A DNA stretch of 13,369 nt, taken from the NCBI GenBank assembly GCA_937958375.1, contig CALGNY010000172.1, forward strand, positions 1 to 13,369, read 5' to 3'. The notes below the pieces were generated by a model. That model saw only the letters and a program-made list of their open reading frames with translations, did no database searches and was not told where the DNA came from. Every line of letters begins with the position of its first letter. Position 1 is the stretch's first letter. Of this stretch, positions 6,385-13,100 are shown in pieces. The position numbers and the translations under genes were made by a program. This DNA comes from an uncultured Bacillaceae bacterium (GTDB lineage: Bacteria > Bacillota > Bacilli > Bacillales > Alkalibacillaceae).

Positions 6385-8114
6385 ACCGTTTGTACAACTC
6401 GATGATGAAAAATTACTCCATCGCTGACCTGAAGAAGGATACGATATCCGGGTTGACGGTAGGGATGATTGCAATCCCATTGGCAATGGCATTCGCAACC
6501 GCCTCAGGCGTGAGACCCGAATATGGTATTTATACAGCGATCATTGCAGGGATTTTGATTTCTGTTTTCGGTGGTTCCAAATATCAAATCGGAGGACCAA
6601 CAGGTGCTTTCGTTCCGGTTGTCTTAGGGATTGTGACGATCTATGGATATGAGGACCTTTTGATCGCCGGATTATTGGCAGGCTTCATGTTAGTATTCAT
6701 GGGGCTTTTTAAATTGGGTTCGTTGATCAAATTCATGCCCAGACCGGTTACGGTAGGTTTTACCGCGGGGATTGCCGTCATCATTTTTACGGGGCAAATC
6801 GCTAATTTTTTAGGGATGAGCTCCATTGAGCAACACCCGCAATTCTTAATGAACATCCGTGAAATATGGAATCATTTACATTTAGTGAACTTTTCAAGTG
6901 TTTTTATTGCTGTGTTGTGTCTGATTATTATTTTGATCACACCAAAGCTTTTTCCAAAAGTTCCTGGAGCGATCGTCGGACTAATTGCATCAACGATTGT
7001 AGCAACGTTATTTTTTTCGAATCAAATACCGACAATCGGATCCACCTTTGGAAGTATCCCAAGCACACTCCCAGACTTCCAATTCCCGGATTTGTCCTGG
7101 GAAAGAATACAGCCCTTACTTGTTCCGGCCTTTACGATTGCGGCTTTAGGCGGAATTGAATCCTTGTTATCTGCCGTCGTTGCGGATGGAATGACCAATA
7201 GCAAGCACCATAGTAATCGAGAGTTAATGGGGCAAGGGATCGCAAACATTGTGACACCATTATTTGGAGGAATTCCGGCAACCGGAGCGATTGCGAGAAC
7301 CGCTACGAATATAAAAACCGGTGCAGTCTCAAGAATGTCCGGCGTATTTCACGGAGTTTTTGTCTTATTGACCTTACTGTTATTCGCTCCGTATGCATCA
7401 CATATTCCACTCGCGAGTATGGCACCTGTGCTGATGATTGTCGCATGGAATATGAGTGACCGCCGCCATTTCGCTCATTTATTGAAATTGAAAACGAGTG
7501 ACTCGCTCATTTTGGTGGTGACATTCTTATTGACAGTATTCACGACAATCACTACCGCCGTCATGATTGGACTGATCCTTGCGCTGATCTTATTTGCGAA
7601 ACGGATGAGTAACTTACTCGTTGTATCGAAAGTATTGCCAGACCCTTCGCTGAAAAATAAGCCGGTTGAATCATACATGGTGGACGCGACGAGAGACTGT
7701 CCACAAATCGAAATTTACACAATCGAAGGACCACTCTTTTTCGGTGCCGCCCAAGTATTTGAACAACGTGTCATGGACTCGATTCATTACAGGCCAAACG
7801 TATTGATTTTCCGAATGGGTAAGGTACCTTTTATGGATGCTACGGGCATCGCCAATTTCTCGAATGTGGTGAACCATTTCCAAAAGCAAGGTGGAACCAT
7901 CTTGTTGACAGGAATAAGCCCTTATCTCAAAGAAATTCTTCAGTCATCCGACTTATATGAAAAGATTGGGGATGAGAATGTCTTTGAACACACTGGTCAA
8001 GCAATCGATCATGCGATTTCGATTATTGATCATCCAAAGTGTAAAGGGTGTAAGCACTTTGCGTTTCAAGAATGTCAGCAATTGGCTGCAGGGGAAAAGC
8101 TAGCAGTAAAATAA
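6381..8114 (+). CDS. SulP-family inorganic anion transporter with STAS domain
   Basis: A 577-residue integral membrane transporter of the SLC26/SulP family. The substrate could be sulfate, bicarbonate or another anion; sequence reading does not decide. The N-terminal part (about 20-425) is very hydrophobic and holds the family block SGVRPEYGIYTAIIAG (42-57) and GGPTGAF (71-77). A cytosolic STAS domain follows at about 440-545, with the DATG loop at 486-489. After it comes a short tail with His551, Cys554, Cys557, His559 and Cys565, a cluster that looks able to bind metal. The start ATG at 6381 lies in the ATGA overlap with arsR; its own ribosome site (AAGAAGG) is weak and fits coupling. B. 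subtilis has a different gene between lplJ and lcfB. Confidence 0.93.
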   Translation: MNRLYNSMMKNYSIADLKKDTISGLTVGMIAIPLAMAFATASGVRPEYGIYTAIIAGILISVFGGSKYQIGGPTGAFVPVVLGIVTIYGYEDLLIAGLLAGFMLVFMGLFKLGSLIKFMPRPVTVGFTAGIAVIIFTGQIANFLGMSSIEQHPQFLMNIREIWNHLHLVNFSSVFIAVLCLIIILITPKLFPKVPGAIVGLIASTIVATLFFSNQIPTIGSTFGSIPSTLPDFQFPDLSWERIQPLLVPAFTIAALGGIESLLSAVVADGMTNSKHHSNRELMGQGIANIVTPLFGGIPATGAIARTATNIKTGAVSRMSGVFHGVFVLLTLLLFAPYASHIPLASMAPVLMIVAWNMSDRRHFAHLLKLKTSDSLILVVTFLLTVFTTITTAVMIGLILALILFAKRMSNLLVVSKVLPDPSLKNKPVESYMVDATRDCPQIEIYTIEGPLFFGAAQVFEQRVMDSIHYRPNVLIFRMGKVPFMDATGIANFSNVVNHFQKQGGTILLTGISPYLKEILQSSDLYEKIGDENVFEHTGQAIDHAISIIDHPKCKGCKHFAFQECQQLAAGEKLAVK

Positions 8115-8122
8115 AATGAACG

Positions 8123-8162
8123 GGTTGATCTCTGGAAAGGGGTCAGCCTATTTTGTTTTTTT
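8123..8162 (+). terminator. Terminator of the arsR-sulP operon
   Basis: GGTTGATC (8123-8130) pairs with GGTCAGCC (8141-8148), with two G-T pairs and a 10-nt loop, followed by TATTTTG and seven T. It begins 8 nt after the sulP stop codon. Confidence 0.75.
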
Positions 8163-8182
8163 AGAAAAATGAAAGGGGTTTC

Positions 8183-8211
8183 TTGCCGAATTTTGTCAAA
8201 TAAACTATAAT
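8183..8211 (+). promoter_or_regulatory. SigA-type promoter of lcfB
   Basis: A perfect -10 box TATAAT (8206-8211) has TTGCCG (8183-8188) 17 nt upstream. Transcription would begin near 8218, about 12 nt before the FadR-type palindrome, which places the operator where it can block early transcription. Confidence 0.75.
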
Positions 8212-8229
8212 AGAATAATGAATCAGAAA

Positions 8230-8247
8230 TGAATGATTATTCATTCA
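8230..8247. promoter_or_regulatory. FadR operator upstream of lcfB
   Basis: TGAATGATTATTCATTCA has seven-base symmetric arms (TGAATGA and TCATTCA) around four bases. It matches the operator known for the B. subtilis TetR-type regulator FadR (TGAATGAMTANTCATTCA) at all but one position (T instead of A/C). In B. subtilis FadR represses lcfB and the beta-oxidation operons and is released by long-chain acyl-CoA. The same control is inferred here. Confidence 0.85.
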
Positions 8248-8276
8248 AAATTTACATAAGGAAGAGGAGGAGCTGA

Positions 8277-9815
8277 ATGAATTTAAGTGATCAACTTACG
8301 TTGACGGCAAAGGAAAATTCATCGAAGACGGCTTATGTTTTTAATGATGAAGAAACGTCGTATCAAACATTGGATGCCTCTGTCACAAAATTTGCTTCCA
8401 GCTTGAAAGAATTAGGTTATGAAAAAGGGGACCATATTGGTTTGGTCGTGGGGAATTCACCTCATTACGTAATCGGATTGTATGGGGCCATGCGACTTGG
8501 CTTGACAGTCATCCCGATCAATCCAATCTATACTGCTGAAGAAATGGGTTATATCCTGAATAACGGAGACGTCAAAGGGGTCATTACGCTAGATATTTTA
8601 ATGGAGAAATTTGCACATCTCGATGAGAAAACACCGAGTGTGAACCATTATATCGTTGGGACGACTGACCCGAATCTTGATTTGAGCGAGTCCCCATTAG
8701 CCGGGAAAACTCATTCTTTTGAGAAACTAGTTCAAGCCGGGAGTATGGAACTGGACCGTCCGCGACTGGAAGATGATGAGACAGCAGTTATTCTTTACAC
8801 ATCTGGAACGACAGGTCAGCCGAAAGGAGCCATGCTGACGCATCGAAATCTTTATTCCAATGCAAGGGACGTGGCGGAATATTTGACGATCGATGAACAT
8901 GATCGGGTCGTTGCCGCGTTGCCGATGTTCCATGTTTTTTGTTTGACTGTTGCATTGAATGCGCCATTAGTGAACGGTGGAACGGTATTGATTGTGCCTA
9001 AATTTTCACCTGAAGCAGTGTTTCGGGTGATCAAAGACTATCAAGCTACCATTTTTGCAGGTGTGCCGACGATGTATAACTACTTATTGCAATACCCCGA
9101 CGAAGAAGTAAAAGATTTATCCAGCATCCGATTCTGTATCTCAGGTGGTGCATCGATGCCGGTTGCTTTACTTGAGAAGTTCGAACAGCGATTCAACATT
9201 CGCTTATCAGAAGGATATGGATTGTCTGAATCCTCTCCGGTCACTTGCTTTAACCCATTGGACCGCCCGCGGAAAGCTGGATCAATCGGTCGAAGCATTA
9301 CAAACGTCGAAAACAAAGTCGTCGATGAAAATGGAGAGGAGGTTCCGGCCGGCACTGTTGGTGAATTGGTTGTCCGTGGACCGAATGTGATGAAAGGGTA
9401 TTATAAGATGCCTGAAGAAACACAAGCGACAATCAGAGATGGCTGGTTATATACCGGAGACATGGCGAGAATGGATGAAGAGGGATATTTCTATATCGTC
9501 GATCGGAAAAAGGAATTGATTCTGGTTGGTGGTTATAACGTTTATCCAAGAGAAGTAGAGGAAGTTTTTTATGCACATGAGAAAATATCTGAGGTCGCCG
9601 TGATTGGTGCTCCGGATGAGAACCTCGGTGAAGCACCAATTGCCTATGTCGTCACAAACGACAATAGCGTGACAGCGGAAGAGTTATTCGCATTAGCTAG
9701 CGAAAAACTAGCCAAATACAAACAACCAAAAGAGATTCATTTCATTGAAGAACTACCGAAAAACACGACCGGCAAAATTCTTAAACGCAATTTAAAACAC
9801 CAATTACAGCAGTAG
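8277..9815 (+). CDS. lcfB: Long-chain fatty-acid-CoA ligase LcfB (YhfL)
   Basis: Activates fatty acids to acyl-CoA with ATP through an acyl-AMP intermediate, feeding beta-oxidation. The 512 residues match B. subtilis LcfB/YhfL (513). Adenylate-forming motifs are all present in order: YTSGTTGQPKG at 174-184 (phosphate loop), SEGYGLSE (A5), GWLYTGD (A7), DRKKELILVGGYNVYPREVEE (A8 hinge) and NTTGKILKR at 496-504 with the catalytic Lys500. The start ATG at 8277 follows GAGGAGG (8264-8270). It is a single-gene unit with promoter, FadR operator and terminator. The chain length preferred cannot be read from sequence; the FadR site favours a catabolic role. Confidence 0.95.
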   Translation: MNLSDQLTLTAKENSSKTAYVFNDEETSYQTLDASVTKFASSLKELGYEKGDHIGLVVGNSPHYVIGLYGAMRLGLTVIPINPIYTAEEMGYILNNGDVKGVITLDILMEKFAHLDEKTPSVNHYIVGTTDPNLDLSESPLAGKTHSFEKLVQAGSMELDRPRLEDDETAVILYTSGTTGQPKGAMLTHRNLYSNARDVAEYLTIDEHDRVVAALPMFHVFCLTVALNAPLVNGGTVLIVPKFSPEAVFRVIKDYQATIFAGVPTMYNYLLQYPDEEVKDLSSIRFCISGGASMPVALLEKFEQRFNIRLSEGYGLSESSPVTCFNPLDRPRKAGSIGRSITNVENKVVDENGEEVPAGTVGELVVRGPNVMKGYYKMPEETQATIRDGWLYTGDMARMDEEGYFYIVDRKKELILVGGYNVYPREVEEVFYAHEKISEVAVIGAPDENLGEAPIAYVVTNDNSVTAEELFALASEKLAKYKQPKEIHFIEELPKNTTGKILKRNLKHQLQQ

Positions 9816-9818
9816 ATG

Positions 9819-9851
9819 AACAGGGGGTGGCGAGCCCTCTGTTTTTATTTT
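9819..9851 (+). terminator. Terminator of lcfB
   Basis: AACAGGGGG (9819-9827) pairs with CCCTCTGTT (9835-9843), one G-T pair, 7-nt loop, followed by TTTTTATTTT. It starts just after the lcfB stop codon. Confidence 0.85.
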
Positions 9852-9916
9852 GTATTTAAGATAAGACGATAAATAAACAAAGTAAAAAAGTAAGTCTTTT
9901 GTCATAGATAAAAGAT

Positions 9917-9946
9917 TTTTTGAATGTAAGCGAATTCATTCAAAAA
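9917..9946. repeat. Perfect 10-bp inverted repeat upstream of the ABC operon promoter
   Basis: TTTTTGAATG (9917-9926) and CATTCAAAAA (9937-9946) flank a 10-nt centre. The element lies 16 nt before the -35 box. A related sequence, TTTTTGAATTCATGA, recurs at 9966-9980 inside the promoter spacer. It could be a regulator site for the transporter operon; no T run suggests a terminator on the + strand beyond that of lcfB. Confidence 0.5.
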
Positions 9947-9961
9947 CTTTTGAAAAACCTG

Positions 9962-9990
9962 TTGCTTTTTGAATTCATGAGGCATATACT
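9962..9990 (+). promoter_or_regulatory. SigA-type promoter of the ABC importer operon
   Basis: TTGCTT (9962-9967) and TATACT (9985-9990) are 17 nt apart. The palindrome TGAATTCA (9970-9977) lies in the spacer, where a bound protein would shut the promoter. Transcription would begin near 9997. I looked for a T-box leader, which is common for related tryptophan importers, and see no such motif. Confidence 0.6.
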
Positions 9991-10008
9991 TGTTAGCAAT
10001 AAACAAAA

Positions 10009-10048
10009 TTTACTTTACCACATAAAAGCATATGTGTATAAAAGTAAA
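10009..10048 (+). other. Possible leader RNA stem before the binding-protein gene
   Basis: TTTACTTT (10009-10016) is complementary to AAAGTAAA (10041-10048), and inside it CACAT (10019-10023) to ATGTG (10032-10036). The structure takes up most of the predicted leader and ends two bases before the ribosome site AGGGAGAG (10051-10058). It is AU-rich and weak, so function is uncertain. Confidence 0.3.
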
Positions 10049-10064
10049 AAAGGGAGAGAACAAG

Positions 10065-11069
10065 ATGAAACGATTGCAGACATGGTTGATTTTAGTAGTT
10101 GGTTTAATTGTACTCAGTGCATGTGGTTCCTCAGGGGATGAATCTAGTGGGGCAGAGGCCGCTGAAGTGAGTAAAGACGATGCTGATTTTGTTGTCGGTA
10201 TTTCACAAATTGAAGAACATCCTTCCTTAGATAGTGCGACGGAAGGGTTCAAACAGGCATTGGTCGATGCGGATTTGAAAGTTCATTTTGATTTCTCCTC
10301 GGCACAAGGGGATACGAATACAAACCAGTTGATCGCAGAAAAGTTTGTCAGTAACGATGTGGACTTGATTTTTGCGAACTCAACCCCAAGTGCACAAGGT
10401 GCGTTGAATGAAACAGAAGAAATTCCGATTGTTTTTACATCCGTAACGGATCCGGTTGGTGCTAGTTTGGTTGAATCATTTGAAAATCCAGGTGGAAATG
10501 TGACCGGAACGGCTGATATGCATCCGGACACGATTAAAAATACAGTCGAGCTCGTTCAAGAAATGGGCTATGAATCGCTTGGTTTGATCTACAATGCGAG
10601 TGAACAGAACTCCAAAACACAAATTGAAATGGTGAATGAAGAAGCAAGTGCGATTGGTTTGGAAACCGTCGAAAAAACGATTTCTGCTTCATCTGAGGTG
10701 AAGCAAGCGGCTGAATCATTAGTCGGTGACGCAGACTCTATCTTAATCATTACTGATAACACGGTCGTCAGTGCGTTGGAATCCGTATTGCAAGTCGGTC
10801 ATTCGGAATCCATTCCAGTCTTCGTTTCAGAGCATGATTCTGTTGAGCGAGGCGGATTGGCAGCATTTGGATTCGACTATTATGACATTGGTTATGAAGC
10901 GGGAGAAAAAGCCGTTCAAATCTTGAAAGACGGTGAAGATCCAGGTAATATCCCAGCAACCTATCCACAAAACTTGATCCTTCAAGTGAATGAAGAGGCT
11001 GCAGAGAAAATGGGCGTAGAATTGTCGGATGAATTGAAAGAAGAAGCTGAACTCGTTTCGGGTGAATAA
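10065..11069 (+). CDS. ABC importer substrate-binding lipoprotein (TrpX-like, ABC_sub_bind family)
   Basis: A 334-residue surface lipoprotein that captures the substrate for the permease and ATPase that follow. It begins with Lys-Arg and a hydrophobic stretch ending in the lipobox LSAC (17-20), so Cys20 should carry the lipid. A Gly/Ser/acid-rich linker follows, then the mature domain from about residue 42 (VVGISQIEEHPSLD). VGASLVESFENPGGNVTG and EHDSVERGGLAAFGFDYYDIG are typical of the ABC_sub_bind family, which includes the tryptophan-binding TrpX of streptococci. The substrate here is unproven; an aromatic amino acid is a reasonable guess. I chose the ATG at 10065 after AGGGAGAG, not the in-frame upstream ATG at 10032, because it gives a proper signal peptide. 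It is first in a three-gene operon. Confidence 0.93.
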   Translation: MKRLQTWLILVVGLIVLSACGSSGDESSGAEAAEVSKDDADFVVGISQIEEHPSLDSATEGFKQALVDADLKVHFDFSSAQGDTNTNQLIAEKFVSNDVDLIFANSTPSAQGALNETEEIPIVFTSVTDPVGASLVESFENPGGNVTGTADMHPDTIKNTVELVQEMGYESLGLIYNASEQNSKTQIEMVNEEASAIGLETVEKTISASSEVKQAAESLVGDADSILIITDNTVVSALESVLQVGHSESIPVFVSEHDSVERGGLAAFGFDYYDIGYEAGEKAVQILKDGEDPGNIPATYPQNLILQVNEEAAEKMGVELSDELKEEAELVSGE

Positions 11070-11102
11070 ATCTTTGGTTCTAGCTAAAAAGGAGCGTTTT
11101 AC

Positions 11103-12122
11103 ATGATTACATCATTGTATGGAGCATTAGAGACAGGTTTAATATACGCCATTATGGCCCTAGGCGTTTATATTTCCTTTCGTATATTGGACTTTCCCGA
11201 TCTGACGGTTGACGGTAGTTTTGTCACCGGCGGGGGTGTTGCTGCCATTTCCATCATTAATGGAATGGATCCGATTGTTGCGACACTATTCGGTGCAGTC
11301 GTCGGCTTCTTTGTTGGCTGCATCACGGGATTGCTTCACACGAAAGGAAATATCAATCCCCTTTTAGCTGGGATCATTATGATGATTGGTCTGTATTCCG
11401 TAAACTTACGGATTATGGGCCAGTCGAATTTATCCTTATTGAATGAAACGACGTTATTTTCCCAATTGCAAGGGGTGTTTGAGTTTTTATCCTTGGATGC
11501 GATTTTCTTTGCGCCGTATGAATGGCTTGGTTTGAGTGCCTTTGCACCTCGAACCTTTTATGTCATCGTGATGATGTTCGTTGTCGTTTTGATCGTCAAG
11601 AAAATTCTCGATATCTTTTTACAGACGGAAACGGGGCTGGCGCTTCGTGCAACAGGCGATAACCAAACGATGGTTCGTAGTTTTTCAGCGAACACAAACA
11701 TTTATATCATTCTAGGCATTGGACTTTCAAACGCACTTGTCGCACTTAGTGGAGCATTGGTCGTTCAGTATAATGGATTTGCGGACATTAACTTGGGTGT
11801 CGGAATGATTGTCGTCGGTCTGGCATCGGTCATCATCGGTGAGGTATTATTCGGGAAGAAATCGATTGTTCGGACGACATTGGCTGTCATTTGTGGGGCA
11901 ATCGTCTACCGTGCGATTTATGCGATGGCCCTCCGTGTTGACTTCTTGGAAGCAAGTGACATGAAACTGATCACCGCATTAATCGTTGTTGCAGCATTGG
12001 TCGTACCGAATATGGTGAAGCAAAACGGTGAGAAGCGACAATTCAAGAAATCCCAAAAAGCACTGGCCATAAAGGAACAGAAGGGAGAGGTTCAGGTTGC
12101 TAACGCTAAAACAGATTCATAA
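11103..12122 (+). CDS. ABC importer permease (TrpY-like)
   Basis: A 339-residue membrane permease with about nine hydrophobic stretches, of the family related to branched-chain amino-acid permeases. The conserved block SFRILDFPDLTVDGSFVTGG near residues 25-44 is characteristic of this uncharacterised/TrpY-type subgroup. The segment ETGLALRATGDNQTMVRSFS (about 178-197) is the likely coupling helix region that contacts the ATPase. The C-terminal 30 residues are charged and cytosolic. The start ATG follows AAGGAG (11089-11094), 33 nt after the lipoprotein gene. Its 3' end overlaps the ATPase gene by 26 bp. Confidence 0.93.
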   Translation: MITSLYGALETGLIYAIMALGVYISFRILDFPDLTVDGSFVTGGGVAAISIINGMDPIVATLFGAVVGFFVGCITGLLHTKGNINPLLAGIIMMIGLYSVNLRIMGQSNLSLLNETTLFSQLQGVFEFLSLDAIFFAPYEWLGLSAFAPRTFYVIVMMFVVVLIVKKILDIFLQTETGLALRATGDNQTMVRSFSANTNIYIILGIGLSNALVALSGALVVQYNGFADINLGVGMIVVGLASVIIGEVLFGKKSIVRTTLAVICGAIVYRAIYAMALRVDFLEASDMKLITALIVVAALVVPNMVKQNGEKRQFKKSQKALAIKEQKGEVQVANAKTDS

Positions 12123-12894
12123 AACATTCTATGCAAACACACCAGATGAAAGGCGAGCGATATCGAATCTTTCCCAAACACTGCAGGAAGGGGATTTCGT
12201 TACCATCATCGGTAGTAACGGTGCCGGTAAGTCAACACTGCTCAATTTATTGGCAGGAACCTTATTTCCGGATGCTGGTGAAATTCATTTGAATGATCAG
12301 AACTTGACGGCGTTATCTGAAGAAAAACGAGCCAAATGGATCGGTCGTGTTTTCCAAAATCCATTGGCTGGTACTGCACCCAATATGACGATTGAAGAAA
12401 ACATGATGATCTCATTAGGCAGAACCCAGAAACGAAGCCTATTTAAAGGCATTACAAAGAAACGACGTGAGGAATTCAAAGAGCATTTGGCCGCCTTGGA
12501 AATTGGCTTGGAAGATCGGTTGACGACGAAGGTTGGCTTGTTGTCCGGTGGGGAACGCCAAGCATTGTCCCTATTGATGGCAACCTTTACCGAACCGAAA
12601 ATCTTATTGCTGGATGAGCATACCGCAGCGTTGGATCCATCGAAGCAAGAGTTGATTCTTTCATTAACACGTGAACTCGTCGAAAAAAATTCGTTGACGA
12701 CAATCATGGTCACGCACCAAATGGAACAAGCGATTGATTTCGGAAATCGATTGTGGATGATGGATGAAGGGAAAATTATCTTCGAAGCGGAAGGTGAAGA
12801 AAAAGATCAACTGACCGTACCTGATCTGTTGAATGCTTTCCAAGATATTCGAGGGAAGAAAATGGCCAATGATCGGACGTTGTTGGCGAAATAA
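12097..12894 (+). CDS. ABC importer ATP-binding protein (TrpZ-like), TTG start
   Basis: The 265-residue ATPase that powers the importer. Walker A GSNGAGKST at 39-47, Q loop in FQNPLAG, signature LSGGERQ at 149-155, Walker B ILLLDE at 169-174, D-loop AALDP and switch His207 (THQ) are all present. Walker B is followed by His175 where most ABC proteins have Pro (DEHT instead of DEPT), which I believe is usual in this subgroup. Translation must begin at TTG 12097: it follows AGGGAGAGG (12082-12090) and gives the standard N terminus MLTLKQIHKTF. The gene begins inside the permease gene, so the two are coupled. It ends the operon. Confidence 0.94.
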   Translation: MLTLKQIHKTFYANTPDERRAISNLSQTLQEGDFVTIIGSNGAGKSTLLNLLAGTLFPDAGEIHLNDQNLTALSEEKRAKWIGRVFQNPLAGTAPNMTIEENMMISLGRTQKRSLFKGITKKRREEFKEHLAALEIGLEDRLTTKVGLLSGGERQALSLLMATFTEPKILLLDEHTAALDPSKQELILSLTRELVEKNSLTTIMVTHQMEQAIDFGNRLWMMDEGKIIFEAEGEEKDQLTVPDLLNAFQDIRGKKMANDRTLLAK

Positions 12895-12903
12895 TAGTTT
12901 GTG

Positions 12904-12931
12904 GCGCGAGTTGGATACTCGCGCATTTTTT
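12904..12931 (+). terminator. Terminator of the ABC importer operon
   Basis: GCGCGAGT (12904-12911) pairs perfectly with ACTCGCGC (12917-12924) around a 5-nt loop, followed by A and six T. The tandem repeat array begins immediately after it. Confidence 0.9.
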
Positions 12932-12947
12932 GTTTTGAGCGTGGTCA

Positions 12948-13100
12948 TTGCGTTGAGCCGGTAAGAATCCGATTTCAACGCATTGAGAGGGCTTCTCACA
13001 GCGTTGAGAAGTCAAAAAATTAATCTCAACGCACTGACAGGTCGTCTCAGTGCGTTGAACAGTCAAAAATCCGATCTCAACGCATTGACAAGTGTTGTCA
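12948..13100. repeat. 51-bp tandem repeats, family A (three units)
   Basis: Units at 12948-12998, 12999-13049 and 13050-13100 are each exactly 51 bp. In each, TGCGTTGA at unit positions 2-9 is complementary to TCAACGCA at 28-35 (unit 2 has one mismatch at the outer pair), around an 18-nt A-rich loop. Positions 37-39 are TGA and 49-51 are TCA in all units, forming a second small inverted repeat. Arms also pair across unit borders: TCAACGCACTGA (13026-13037) with TCAGTGCGTTGA (13047-13058), a perfect 12-bp stem. A partial, degenerate unit end lies at 12936-12947, next to the terminator. Confidence 0.9.

Noticed and set aside
9921..9942. TGAATG...CATTCA resembling a second FadR operator before the ABC operon
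   Set aside because: The half-sites are 10 nt apart instead of the 6 nt of the FadR consensus, so the geometry is wrong.
9852..10064. T-box riboswitch before the TrpX-like gene
   Set aside because: No T-box sequence and no antiterminator/terminator pair could be found in the leader.
12297..12713. A 138-codon open frame on the - strand within the ATPase gene
   Set aside because: It is antisense to intact ABC motifs from the Walker A region to the H-switch and has no family features of its own.
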